Position numbers and translations under genes: made by a program. From NCBI RefSeq assembly GCF_000761485.1, contig NZ_JPMX01000025.1, positions 1 through 64,000 on the forward strand: a DNA stretch of 64,000 nt. Reading direction: 5' to 3'. Numbering within the stretch: position 1 is the first letter of the stretch; each line of letters begins with the position of its first letter. The notes beneath the pieces were generated by a model. That model saw only the letters and a list, made by a program, of their open reading frames with translations. It searched no databases and was not told the origin of the DNA. Positions 1 through 7,882 of the stretch are shown one piece after another. The DNA comes from Modestobacter caceresii. GTDB taxonomy: Bacteria > Actinomycetota > Actinomycetes > Mycobacteriales > Geodermatophilaceae.

Positions 1-1
1 G

Positions 2-523
2 CTGCGCGAACGGCTGGCCGCCGCGCACGCCGGGCTGGGCGAGCCGTGGCCGGCCGTGGACGACGGGTCGCTGCTCGCCGCGCTGGCCGACGGGGCGGCG
101 CTGTCCGGCGCCCGCAGCCGCCGGGACCTGGCCCGGGTCGACCTGGTCGCGGCGTTGCGCGGACTGCTGCCCTGGCAGCTGGCCGGGCGGCTCGACGAGC
201 TGGTGCCCGAACGGGTCGAGGTGCCCACCGGCTCCAACGTGCGGGTCGACTACGCCGACCCCACGGTGCCGACCCTGTCGGTGCGGGTGCAGGAGGTGTT
301 CGGCTGGGCGGCGGCACCGGTCGTGGCGGGCCGGCCGCTGCGCCTGCAGCTGCTCTCCCCTGCGTCCCGGGTGGTCGCGACGACCGCGGACCTGGCCGGC
401 TTCTGGGTCACCGGGTACCCGGCGGTCCGCAGCGAGCTGCGCGGCCGCTACCCCCGGCACCCGTGGCCGGAGGACCCGGCCACGGCCGTCCCGACCCGAC
501 GGGCCAAGCCCCGCGGGACATGA
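2..523 (+). CDS. hrpB: HrpB-type ATP-dependent RNA helicase, C-terminal end (5' cut by window)
   Basis: The open frame enters from the left edge and ends at TGA 521-523, giving the last 173 residues. The tail matches the HrpB C-terminal domain: a stretch like LRLQLLSP, then DLAGFW, then GYPAVRSELRGRYPRHPWPEDP-type residues that are diagnostic of DEAH-box HrpB. HrpB is a DEAH/DExH helicase of poorly defined role in bacteria. The helicase core lies outside the window. An internal GTG at 56 would give a shorter frame but the coding pattern continues upstream of it, so the gene is treated as truncated by the window and not as a short protein. Confidence 0.9.
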   Translation: MRERLAAAHAGLGEPWPAVDDGSLLAALADGAALSGARSRRDLARVDLVAALRGLLPWQLAGRLDELVPERVEVPTGSNVRVDYADPTVPTLSVRVQEVFGWAAAPVVAGRPLRLQLLSPASRVVATTADLAGFWVTGYPAVRSELRGRYPRHPWPEDPATAVPTRRAKPRGT

Positions 524-543
524 CTGTGTACGGACGTACACAG
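524..543. promoter_or_regulatory. Palindromic operator 1 (probable TetR-family site)
   Basis: Arms CTGTGTACG and CGTACACAG are perfectly inverted around a 2-base centre (GA). It starts one base after the hrpB stop. A second copy with the same core lies 22 bp away, about two helical turns. Such short-spaced palindromes are typical of TetR-family operators, and a TetR gene is the second gene of the operon that follows. The assignment to that regulator is inference. Confidence 0.7.
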
Positions 544-545
544 TG

Positions 546-565
546 ATGTGTACGCTCGTACACAT
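546..565. promoter_or_regulatory. Palindromic operator 2 overlapping the acetyltransferase start codon
   Basis: Arms ATGTGTACG and CGTACACAT are perfectly inverted around CT. The right arm includes the first two bases of the ATG at 564. There is no Shine-Dalgarno sequence between the palindrome and the ATG, so the mRNA may be leaderless or the start may lie elsewhere. Binding here would block initiation directly. It shares the core TGTGTACG-NN-CGTACACA with the site at 524-543. Confidence 0.7.
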
Positions 566-1133
566 GACGGACGACCCGCGCTCGATGCGCGACCGGATGC
601 TGGCCGGCGACCCGTACATCGCCGACGACCCGCAGCTGGCGGCCGAGAGCACCCGGGCGCAGTCGCTCACCCATCGCTACAACACGATGGACCCCACCGA
701 CGGGGCCGCCCGGCGTGCCGTGCTCGAGGAGCTGCTCGGCGCCTTCGGCCCGGGCAGCGAGATCCGCGCACCGTTCCACTGCGACTACGGCCAGCACACC
801 ACGGTCGGTGCGCGCACCTTCGCCAACTTCGGGCTCGTCTGCCTCGACGTCGCCCGGATCACCATCGGCGCCGACGTGCAGATGGGCCCGAACGTCCAGC
901 TGCTCACCGCGACCCACCCGCTGGAGCCCGGCCCGCGCCGGGACAAGTGGGAGTCCGCCGAGCCGATCGTCGTCGAGGACAACGTGTGGCTCGGCGGCGG
1001 TGTGATCGTCTGCCCCGGCGTCACGATCGGCGCCAACACCGTGGTCGGCGCCGGCTCGGTGGTCACCCGGGACCTGCCCGCCGACGTCGTCGCGGTCGGC
1101 AGCCCGGCGCGGGTCGTCCGGCCCATCGGGTGA
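564..1133 (+). CDS. maa: Maltose/galactoside O-acetyltransferase family protein
   Basis: A 189-residue left-handed beta-helix acetyltransferase that would transfer acetyl from acetyl-CoA to a sugar hydroxyl in the cytoplasm. An N-terminal Mac domain (about residues 5-60) is followed by hexapeptide repeats from about 78 to 175. The catalytic His is His118 in ATHPL, followed by the family PARVVR tail. The ATG at 564 was chosen because the protein then begins MTDDPRSMRDRML like the family; an upstream in-frame ATG at 543 lies inside the operator region. The stop overlaps the next gene's GTG. The substrate cannot be told from the sequence. It is the first gene of an apparent acetyltransferase-TetR-MFS operon. 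Confidence 0.88.
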   Translation: MTDDPRSMRDRMLAGDPYIADDPQLAAESTRAQSLTHRYNTMDPTDGAARRAVLEELLGAFGPGSEIRAPFHCDYGQHTTVGARTFANFGLVCLDVARITIGADVQMGPNVQLLTATHPLEPGPRRDKWESAEPIVVEDNVWLGGGVIVCPGVTIGANTVVGAGSVVTRDLPADVVAVGSPARVVRPIG

Positions 1134-1735
1134 CGGGCGCCGAGCGCCCCGCACGGGGAGACGAGGCGCGCCCGGCGCGGCGGCACGACCCGGACCGGGC
1201 CTCGCGGATCGTGGACGCCACCATCGACGTCATCGCCGAGCACGGGGTGGCCGGGACGACGCACCGGCTGATCGCGGCCGCTGCGGACGTGCCGCTGGGC
1301 TCGCTCACCTACCACTTCACCGGCCTGGACGACCTCCTCGCCCAGGCCTTCACCCGGCACGCGGAGCAGATGGCGGCCGACTACGAGGCGCGCTTCGCCA
1401 CCGTCGGCAACACCGCGGAGTTCGTCGAGGCCGTCACCGGCCTGGTGCACGCCGACGCGGACGCCGACGAGCGCGACTGGGCGGTGAGCTACGAGCTCTT
1501 CCTCGCGGCGCTGCGCAACCCGGCGCTGCGCACGGTCACCGAGTGGTGGATGCAGCGCAGCCGCGGCGTGCTCGAGCGCTTCGTGGACCCGACCACCTCC
1601 CGCGGTGTCGACGCCCTCATCGAGGGCCTGGTCATGCACAAAGTGCTCTCCACCGCACCGGTCTCCCGGGACCAGACCGCCGAGATCATCGCCCGGGCCG
1701 TCCGCCCCACGAACGAGCAGGAGCCACCCCGGTGA
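1130..1735 (+). CDS. TetR-family transcriptional regulator
   Basis: A 201-residue regulator. The N-terminal helix-turn-helix covers about residues 24-64 and ends in the usual LTYHFTGLDDLL recognition-helix segment; the C-terminal domain would bind an unknown ligand. The GTG start at 1130 overlaps the preceding TGA as GTGA, which suggests translational coupling. Its stop overlaps the next gene in the same way. The two palindromes upstream of the operon are the natural candidates for its operators, which would make it an autoregulator. The ligand may be a substrate of the downstream MFS carrier; that is inference. Confidence 0.88.
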   Translation: MTGAERPARGDEARPARRHDPDRASRIVDATIDVIAEHGVAGTTHRLIAAAADVPLGSLTYHFTGLDDLLAQAFTRHAEQMAADYEARFATVGNTAEFVEAVTGLVHADADADERDWAVSYELFLAALRNPALRTVTEWWMQRSRGVLERFVDPTTSRGVDALIEGLVMHKVLSTAPVSRDQTAEIIARAVRPTNEQEPPR

Positions 1736-2940
1736 CCAGCACCGCCGTCCGCCCGGCCCCCACCCCGGGGCAGGTGACCGCCGCGATGCGCGCCACGTAT
1801 GCGGCGTTCATCGGCGCGGGCTTCGCCTTCGCCAGTTGGGCCTCCCGCATCCCCCAGGTGCGCGACCGGCTCGACCTGGACCCCGGCGCGCTCGGCCTGG
1901 TGCTGCTCGCGCTGGCCGCCGGGTCGGTGGTGGCGCTCCCGCTGTCCGGGGTGCTGATCGGCCGGATCGGCTCGCGCCGCACGGTCGCGGTGATGGCGCT
2001 GCTGCTCAGCGCCGCCCTGGGTGTCATCGCCGTCGGCACGGTCACCGGCGTCGCCGTGCTGGTGGCGGGCCTGTTCGTGATGGGCCTGTCCAACGGCGCC
2101 TGGGACGTGGCGATGAACGTGCAGGGCGCCGTCGTCGAGCGGCACCTGGGACGGGTGATCATGTCCCGTCTGCACGCCGGGTTCAGCTTGGGCACGGTGG
2201 TCGGCGCGCTGATCGGGGCGGCCATGGTCGCCCTCGAGGTCCCGGTGCCGGCCCACCTGGCCGCCGTCGCCGTCCTCGTGGCGGTCGTCGTCCCCCTGGC
2301 CGCGCGCGCCTTCCTGCCCGACGTCGACACCGACGCCGACGGCGTCCCGACCGAGCGCGCCAGCGCCCTGGCGGCCTGGCGGGAGCCGCGCACCCTGCTC
2401 ATCGGCGTCGTGGTGCTCGCCTTCTCCTTCGCCGAGGGCACCGCCAACGACTGGCTCGCGGTCGCGCTGATCGACGGCCACGGCACCTCGCCGACCGTGG
2501 GCACGCTCGGCTTCGCGCTGTTCCTCACCGCGATGACCCTGGCCCGGTGGTTCGGCGGGGCGCTGCTCGACCGGCACGGCCGGGTCCCGGTGGTCCGGCT
2601 GCTGGCCGGGCTCGCCGTCGTCGGGCTGCTGCTGTTCGTGTTCGGGTCCCCGCCGGTCGCCTTCCTCGGCGCCCTGCTCTGGGGTGCCGGCGCCTCGCTC
2701 GGCTTCCCGACGGGGATGAGCGCCGCGGCCGACGACCCGGCGCGAGCGGCCGCCCGGGTCAGCGTCGTCGCCTCGATCGGCTACTGCGCCTTCCTGGCCG
2801 GGCCGCCGCTGATCGGGCTGCTCGGGCAGCAGGTGACCGTGCTGCGCGCGCTCGTCGTCGTCGCCGTCCTGCTGGGTGTGGCCGTGCTGGTCGCCGACTC
2901 GCTGCGCCCGCCGGTCCGGACGCCGGCGGACCGGGTGTGA
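1732..2940 (+). CDS. MFS transporter (YbjJ/FucP-like)
   Basis: A 402-residue major facilitator with about twelve hydrophobic helices. After the short N-terminus (TYAAFIGAGFAFASWASRIP) come the loop motif GRIGSRR between helices 2 and 3 and the second-half equivalent LLDRHGRVP. The ASWASRIPQVRD-type start is typical of YbjJ-like carriers. The GTG at 1732 overlaps the TetR stop by 4 nt. It is the last gene of the acetyltransferase-TetR-MFS operon. Direction of transport and substrate are unknown. A pump controlled by an adjacent TetR is common for drug or metabolite efflux, but the family also contains sugar carriers. Confidence 0.85.
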   Translation: MTSTAVRPAPTPGQVTAAMRATYAAFIGAGFAFASWASRIPQVRDRLDLDPGALGLVLLALAAGSVVALPLSGVLIGRIGSRRTVAVMALLLSAALGVIAVGTVTGVAVLVAGLFVMGLSNGAWDVAMNVQGAVVERHLGRVIMSRLHAGFSLGTVVGALIGAAMVALEVPVPAHLAAVAVLVAVVVPLAARAFLPDVDTDADGVPTERASALAAWREPRTLLIGVVVLAFSFAEGTANDWLAVALIDGHGTSPTVGTLGFALFLTAMTLARWFGGALLDRHGRVPVVRLLAGLAVVGLLLFVFGSPPVAFLGALLWGAGASLGFPTGMSAAADDPARAAARVSVVASIGYCAFLAGPPLIGLLGQQVTVLRALVVVAVLLGVAVLVADSLRPPVRTPADRV

Positions 2941-2997
2941 CCACCTCCGCAGCCACCCCACTCGGCAGAGCCGGCCCCGACCGGTGAGGATCGTGGG

Positions 2998-4926
2998 GTG
3001 ACGAGCACCGCCCCGAATCCCGTGACCGGCGCCCCGACGACGGACGCATGGGGCATCGACGCCAGCTGGCTCGACGCCCTCGACGAGGAACACACGATCG
3101 CGCAGCCGACCATCGACCGGCTGCGGGAGGTGATCGGCACCCCGCCCGAGGACCTCCTCGACCGCGCGCCGATCGTCGCCCGGCCCGGGGACGCACTGGA
3201 GGTCGACCGCGCCGACGTCGAGTGCGAGGACGGGCAGACCCGCCAGGTCGACGGCGAGCTCCCCGAGGACTTCCCGCTCGGCTACCACCGGCTGCGCACC
3301 CCCGACGGCCGGGAGCGGCGGCTGATCGTCTCCCCCGGGCGCTGCTGGCTGCCCGAGGGATGGCGCGCCTGGGGTTGGGCGGTGCAGCTGTACGCCACCC
3401 GGGGCCGGGAGAGCTGGGGCATCGGCGACCTCGGTGACCTGCGCACCGTGCGCGAGTTCGCCCAGGCGCAGGGCGCCGGCTTCGTGCTGGTCAACCCGCT
3501 GCACGCGGTCGCCCCGACCCCGGGCCAGGAGGACAGCCCCTACCTGCCGGCCACCCGCCGGTTCCGCAACCCGGTCTACCTGCGGATCGCCGAGGTGCCC
3601 GGCGCCGACGCCGTCGACGTCGAGGCCGACGCCGGCCGGGCGCTCAACGACGGCGAGCTCATCGACCGTGACGCCATCTGGGCACTCAAGCGCCGGGTGC
3701 TCCAGCGGGTCTTCGATGCCGGGGTCGACGAGGGGCCCTTCCGCGACTGGTGGTGGCACCAGGGTCAGCCGCTGATGGACTGGGCCACCTGGTGCGCGCT
3801 CGCCGACGAGCACGGCCCGGACTGGCACACCTGGCCCGAGCCGCTCCGCGACCCCCGCGGCGCCGCCGTGGCCGACTTCGTGACCGCTCACGAGCGGGAG
3901 ATCGCCTTCCACGCCTGGCTGCAGTGGCTGCTCGACGTCCAGCTCCGTGCGGCCACCGAGGGCACCACCGTGATCCAGGACCTGCCGATCGGGGTGGCCG
4001 GCGGCGGCGCGGACGCCTGGGCCTGGCAGGACGTGCTGGCCCAGGGCGTGAGCGTCGGCGCACCGCCGGACGCCTTCAACAGCCAGGGCCAGGACTGGGG
4101 GTCCCCGCCGCTGGTGCCCTGGCGGCTGCAGGCCGCCGACTACGAGCCGTTCATCCAGTCGATCCGGGCGACCATGGCCGGTGCCGGCGGCCTGCGGGTC
4201 GACCACGTGATGGGTCTGTTCCGGCTGTGGTGGGTGCCCTCGGACGGCAGCGCGGCCGAGGGCGCGTACGTCCGCTACCCGCACGAGGACCTGCTGGACA
4301 TCGTCGCCCTGGAGAGCCACCGGGCGCAGGCCATCGTCGTCGGCGAGGACCTGGGCACCGTCGAGGACGGCGTCCGCGAGGCGATGGCCGAGCACGGGAT
4401 CCTGTCCTACCGGCTGCTGTGGTTCGAGGACGACGAGCCCGCGCAGTGGCCCGCCGAGGCGATGGCCGCGATCACCACCCACGACCTGCCGACGGTCGCC
4501 GGGCTGTGGACCGGCTCCGACCTGGCCGAGCAGCGGGAACGCGGGCTGGGCACCGAGGAGGAACTGCTGCGCGGCCGCACCTCGCTGCTCGGGCACCTGG
4601 GCTTCATCGCCGAGGACGCCACCCCGGCCGAGGCGGTCGAGGCGGCCCACCGGCAGCTGGCCACGGCGCCGTCGACCCTGCTGTCGGCGACGCTGGACGA
4701 CGCACTCGCCGAGGAGCGCCGGCCCAACATGCCCGGCGCGAACGACCGGCCCAACTGGTGCCTGCCGCTGCCGGTGCCCACCGAGGAGCTGGCCGCGCAC
4801 CCTGGCGTCCAGGCCGTCGCGGGGGTGCTGGGCGCGGGGCTGCACCCGGTCACCACCAAGGGCAAGGTCAAGAGCGGCAAGCGGAGCAAGAGCACCGGCC
4901 GGAGCACCCGGACCAAGCACAGGTGA
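2998..4926 (+). CDS. malQ: 4-alpha-glucanotransferase (amylomaltase)
   Basis: A 642-residue GH77 enzyme that moves alpha-1,4-glucan chains between malto-oligosaccharides and releases glucose. The three catalytic acids are visible: nucleophile Asp402 in GGLRVDHVMG, acid/base Glu450 in VVGEDLGTV, and Asp496 in ITTHDLPT. An N-terminal extension of about 120 residues precedes the barrel, as in actinobacterial MalQ. The C-terminus is a Lys/Arg/Ser-rich tail (about residues 621-642). The GTG at 2998 follows a GA-rich stretch. The gene stands alone: 57 nt after the MFS gene and followed by a strong hairpin at 4956-4998, with no other maltodextrin gene nearby. Confidence 0.95.
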   Translation: MTSTAPNPVTGAPTTDAWGIDASWLDALDEEHTIAQPTIDRLREVIGTPPEDLLDRAPIVARPGDALEVDRADVECEDGQTRQVDGELPEDFPLGYHRLRTPDGRERRLIVSPGRCWLPEGWRAWGWAVQLYATRGRESWGIGDLGDLRTVREFAQAQGAGFVLVNPLHAVAPTPGQEDSPYLPATRRFRNPVYLRIAEVPGADAVDVEADAGRALNDGELIDRDAIWALKRRVLQRVFDAGVDEGPFRDWWWHQGQPLMDWATWCALADEHGPDWHTWPEPLRDPRGAAVADFVTAHEREIAFHAWLQWLLDVQLRAATEGTTVIQDLPIGVAGGGADAWAWQDVLAQGVSVGAPPDAFNSQGQDWGSPPLVPWRLQAADYEPFIQSIRATMAGAGGLRVDHVMGLFRLWWVPSDGSAAEGAYVRYPHEDLLDIVALESHRAQAIVVGEDLGTVEDGVREAMAEHGILSYRLLWFEDDEPAQWPAEAMAAITTHDLPTVAGLWTGSDLAEQRERGLGTEEELLRGRTSLLGHLGFIAEDATPAEAVEAAHRQLATAPSTLLSATLDDALAEERRPNMPGANDRPNWCLPLPVPTEELAAHPGVQAVAGVLGAGLHPVTTKGKVKSGKRSKSTGRSTRTKHR

Positions 4927-4955
4927 GCACCCGCCCCGCATCGTGGGGCGAGACC

Positions 4956-4998
4956 GGGCTGGTGGCTGCCTGCGCCATCGCGAGGCAGCCACCAGCCC
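4956..4998. terminator. Bidirectional hairpin terminator between malQ and the hydrolase
   Basis: Perfect 16-bp inverted repeat: GGGCTGGTGGCTGCCT at 4956-4971 and its complement at 4983-4998, with an 11-nt loop and no U-run. It sits between two convergent genes and can serve both. Confidence 0.8.
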
Positions 4999-5041
4999 GT
5001 GGTGAGCACCGCCGGGGTGCCGACACGCACCCCGGCCGCCG

Positions 5042-5863
5042 TCAGCTCCGGATGAACTCCAGCAGGTCGGCGTTGATCGTGGCCGCCTCGGTGGTCGGCA
5101 TGCCGTGCGGGAAGCCGGCGTAGGTCTTCAGCGTCCCGTTCGGCAGCAGCTCGACGGACAGCGGCGCGGAGTCCTATTAGGGCACGACCTGGTCGTCGTC
5201 ACCGTGCATGACCAGCACCGGGACCGTGATCTTCTTCAGGTCGTCGGTGAAGTCGGTCTGGGAGAACGCGACGACGCCGTCGTGGTGGGCCTTGGCGCCA
5301 CCCATCATCCCCTGCCGCCACCAGTTGGCGATGACGGCTTCCTGCGGCTCCACCCCGGGCCGGTTGAAGCCGTAGAACGGCCCGGCGGGCAGGTCGCGGT
5401 AGAAGTTCGAGCGGTTGCTGGCGACCTGCTCCTGGATGCCGTCGAAGACGCTCTTCGACAGCCCGCCCGGGTTGGCGTCGGTCTGCACCATGATCGGCGG
5501 CACCGCGCTGATCAGCACCGCCTTGGCGACCCGGTCCTGGCCGTGCCGGGCGATGTAGTGCACCACCTCGCCGCCGCCGGTCGAGTGCCCCACGTGCACC
5601 GCGTCGCGCAGGTCCAGGTGGGCGGTGAGCGCCGCCAGGTCGTCGGCGTAGTGGTCCATGTCGTGCCCGTCGCTCGTCTGGGTCGAGCGACCGTGGCCCC
5701 GGCGGTCGTGGGCGATCACCCGGTACCCGTGCTGCACGAAGAACATCAGCTGGGCGTCCCAGTCGTCCGACGACAGCGGCCAGCCGTGGCTGAACACGAT
5801 CGGCTGACCGGTCCCCCAGTCCTTGTAGTAGGTCTCGATGCCGTCGTGCTCCAGGACGGGCAT
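5042..5863 (-). pseudogene. Non-heme chloroperoxidase-like alpha/beta hydrolase with two adjacent in-frame stops
   Basis: Starting at ATG 5863 (after AAGGAGACGCC), the frame encodes an alpha/beta hydrolase close to non-heme chloroperoxidases: oxyanion [13 protein letters not shown], nucleophile Ser94 in GHSTGGGE, and Asp in MHGDDDQ. After residue 228 (QVVP) come TAA (5179-5177) and TAG (5176-5174), then the same frame resumes with DSAPLSVELLPNG and the catalytic His253 in FPHGMP, ending at TGA 5042. The total of 273 codons is the normal family length, so no bases are gained or lost; two codons, normally Tyr/Ile-Ala in relatives, have become stops. A product ending at 228 lacks the catalytic His and should be inactive. 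Divergent from an AraC gene. Confidence 0.8.
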
Positions 5864-6064
5864 TGGCGTCTCCTTCGTGGGTGCTGCGGGTGTTGGCGCT
5901 GAGCACGCTAGGGACGACGCCGCCGCGGGACTGTGCCCTCGGCGCCCGGTGCTGGCCCCTGCGTGCCGACCACCCGGGACGGACGCCCTTCCCCGCAGTC
6001 GGTCGGGGCGGCAGGATGTCGGTGCTCGCGGCAGCGTCGCCGACCACCCGCACGGGGAGGCGCG

Positions 6065-7057
6065 ATGGTCACGCTCCTGGACAGCCGACAGCTCACCGGC
6101 GCCGACCGCCGTCCGGCCGCCGTCGTCGCGCGGCTGCAGGCCGGGATGAACTCCCGGGTGTGGCTGCGCGAGCCGACGGCACCGGTGCAGGTGCGCCTGG
6201 ACGCCTGGCAGCTCGGCGGCCTGCCGGTGCTGCGCGCCGACGTGGTGGGCCCCCTGGCCGTCAGCCGCCGCCGGCAGCCGCCGGACACCCAGCCGGTGGT
6301 GTCGTTCTACGTCCAGGAGTGCGGCACCGGCCGGCACGAGCAGGGCGGCCGGCGACGTGTCCTGGCCCCCGGCACCCTCGCGGTCACCGACGTGACCTCC
6401 CCCTGCTCCTTCTCCTGGGGCGACACCGAGGGCGCGGGCCGGGCCCTGCAGATCCCGGTCGCCCGGCTCGGGCTGTCGGTGGACGTCGTGCGCAGGGCGG
6501 CACCGCACGTGGCGGACAGCCCGCTGTACGAGCTGGTCCGGGCGCACGTCGCCCAGGTGACCCGGGACGCCGAGAGGCTGACCGCAGACCCGGGGTGGCC
6601 GGCGCTGTCGGTGGCCACCGTGGAGCTGGCTCGGGCCCTGGTCATCTCCGCGGCGGATGCGGACGGCAGGACCTGCACCGTGCCGGGCGAGACCCTGCTG
6701 ACCCGGATCCGCACCTGGGTCGACCAGCACCTGACCGACCCAGACCTCGACGCCGCCCGCATCGCGGCCGAGCACGCGATCAGCGTCCGCCAGCTCTACC
6801 GGCTGTGCTCGGCAGCCGGGTTCAGCCTGGAGCAGTGGGTCATCGACCAGCGCCTGGAAGGCGCCCGGGCCGAGCTGGCGCGGCCCGGCGGCCGGCCGAT
6901 CGCCGCGGTCGCCCGGTCATGGGGGTTCGGCGACCCGTCGCACTTCAGCCGCCGGTTCCGCGCCGCCTTCGGCACGACGCCCCGGGAGTGGCGCGACCAG
7001 CGACCACCCCCGGCGACGTCCCCGCCCGCCGACGCCGGCGCCGCCGGCGTCGAGTGA
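6065..7057 (+). CDS. AraC-family transcriptional regulator
   Basis: A 330-residue regulator. The first 180 residues resemble the AraC-type beta-barrel binding domain found in the 'AraC-binding-like' group, with [21 protein letters not shown] and later [18 protein letters not shown]. The C-terminal 100 residues hold the double helix-turn-helix: [18 protein letters not shown], then [31 protein letters not shown], the classic AraC signature. ATG 6065 has GGGGAGG seven bases upstream. It is divergent from the hydrolase (201-bp gap), an arrangement that usually means it controls that gene. The end of the gene lies inside a very long hairpin (7047-7110). Confidence 0.9.
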   Translation: MVTLLDSRQLTGADRRPAAVVARLQAGMNSRVWLREPTAPVQVRLDAWQLGGLPVLRADVVGPLAVSRRRQPPDTQPVVSFYVQECGTGRHEQGGRRRVLAPGTLAVTDVTSPCSFSWGDTEGAGRALQIPVARLGLSVDVVRRAAPHVADSPLYELVRAHVAQVTRDAERLTADPGWPALSVATVELARALVISAADADGRTCTVPGETLLTRIRTWVDQHLTDPDLDAARIAAEHAISVRQLYRLCSAAGFSLEQWVIDQRLEGARAELARPGGRPIAAVARSWGFGDPSHFSRRFRAAFGTTPREWRDQRPPPATSPPADAGAAGVE

Positions 7058-7110
7058 CAGCTGAGCGGGGATCCCGGGGCCGGGAGGCCCGCTCAGCTGT
7101 CACTCGACGC
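7047..7110. terminator. 23-bp perfect hairpin spanning the AraC stop codon
   Basis: Arms at 7047-7069 and 7088-7110 are perfectly complementary over 23 bp, with an 18-nt GC-rich loop. The left arm contains the last codons and the TGA (7055-7057) of the AraC gene. No U-tract follows. It probably acts as the terminator, and ribosome occupancy near the stop would compete with folding. Confidence 0.75.
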
Positions 7111-7161
7111 AGCTCCCGCGCGCGTCGAACGTGTGTTCGACCGGCGTGCGAGGATGTCCGG

Positions 7162-7521
7162 GTGGCCGGGGGGATGCAGCGGGGGCGGCACGCCGGCTCC
7201 CTGGCCGACCGCGCGGCCCGGTCCGGGTTCCCCGGGCCACCGCCGTCCGCGCCACCGCCCTCCGGGCCACCGCCGTCCGGGCCACCGCCGGCCGGGCCCG
7301 CGCCCCCGGCCGACACCGTCCGCCGGCCGGCCGGCGGCCACGGCCGGCACTGCTGGGTGCACGACCCGCCCGACGCACCGGGCACCTGGCCGGGCCTGCT
7401 GGTCGAGTGGCGGCAGCGGGAGGACGGCTGGCACGGCCGGGTCGCCTACACCGTCGTCGGCACGCACGGCCCGGTGCTGGTGGAGGCCTGGCTCCCCGCT
7501 GAGCAGCTGGCGCAGGGCTGA
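7162..7521 (+). CDS. Small hypothetical protein with Pro-rich linker and conserved C-terminal domain
   Basis: A 119-residue protein I cannot name. Residues 25-44 are a low-complexity proline linker from four 15-bp tandem units. The C-terminal 60 residues look like a folded domain: HCWVHDPPDAPGTWPGLLVEW, then DGWHGRVAYTV and VLVEAWLPAEQL, a pattern I associate with small uncharacterised actinobacterial proteins. GTG 7162 was chosen because GAGGA lies seven bases upstream; ATG 7174 is the alternative. No signal peptide or membrane segment. It is followed by a possible stress-type promoter for the next gene. Confidence 0.65.
   Translation: MAGGMQRGRHAGSLADRAARSGFPGPPPSAPPPSGPPPSGPPPAGPAPPADTVRRPAGGHGRHCWVHDPPDAPGTWPGLLVEWRQREDGWHGRVAYTVVGTHGPVLVEAWLPAEQLAQG
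7234..7293 (+). repeat. Four tandem 15-bp units encoding a Pro-rich linker
   Basis: Units begin at 7234, 7249, 7264 and 7279, each close to GGGCCACCGCCGTCC, and translate to Gly/Ala-Pro-Pro-Pro-Ser/Ala. The repeat is in frame, so copy-number changes would alter linker length without a frameshift. Confidence 0.8.
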
Positions 7522-7534
7522 CGAGGCCTTCCCG

Positions 7535-7560
7535 GTTTGCGGGTGGCCCATCCCGGGATA
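7535..7560 (+). promoter_or_regulatory. Candidate stress-sigma (SigB/SigF-type) promoter
   Basis: GTTT at 7535-7538 and GGGATA at 7555-7560 are separated by 16 bp, close to the actinobacterial GTTT-N15-17-GGGTAT pattern. It lies 52 bp upstream of the small acidic protein gene at 7613. Based on consensus matching only. Confidence 0.4.
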
Positions 7561-7612
7561 CCGAGGAGGGGACGCCGCCCGGAACCGCCGGGCCACGAGA
7601 GCGGAGGACGCG

Positions 7613-7816
7613 ATGACCAGCCCGCACGACGAGCCGACGCTCGACGACGTGATGACCACCGAGGAGCCGGCCCCCCGGGACCGCAGCGAGCACGCCAAGG
7701 ACCCGCACCTGTCCGACGAGGTGCTCGAGCACCGCACCGAGCTGGAGCGCCAGGCGGTGCAGTCCGACGATGCCAACCCGGCCGGCGCCTACGAGCACGA
7801 CGCCACCGAGGGCTGA
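7613..7816 (+). CDS. Small acidic hydrophilic hypothetical protein
   Basis: A 67-residue protein rich in Asp, Glu, His and Thr and without hydrophobic segments (MTSPHDEPTLDDVM..., then HLSDEVLEHRTELERQAVQ). ATG 7613 has GCGGAGG six bases upstream. Composition suggests a soluble, possibly disordered protein. I do not recognise the family. A candidate stress-type promoter lies upstream and a strong hairpin follows, so it appears to be a single-gene unit. A stress-inducible role is a guess from the promoter alone. Confidence 0.7.
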   Translation: MTSPHDEPTLDDVMTTEEPAPRDRSEHAKDPHLSDEVLEHRTELERQAVQSDDANPAGAYEHDATEG

Positions 7817-7828
7817 GCCGACCGGCTC

Positions 7829-7875
7829 CGACGAGGGCGGCGCCCCCGGGACGACCCGGGGCACCGCCCTCGTCG
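7829..7875. terminator. Bidirectional hairpin terminator
   Basis: CGACGAGGGCGG (7829-7840) pairs with CCGCCCTCGTCG (7864-7875), and inside it CCCCGGG (7844-7850) pairs with CCCGGGG (7855-7861) around ACGA. It lies between the convergent small protein and MFS genes. Confidence 0.8.
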
Positions 7876-7882
7876 CGTCCGG

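Noticed and set aside
1489-4992. Very long open frame (1167 codons) on the minus strand opposite the MFS and malQ genes
   Set aside because: It mirrors real genes with clear family motifs on the plus strand; the translation is low-complexity Gly/Arg/His/Gln-rich, typical of antisense frames in high-GC DNA.
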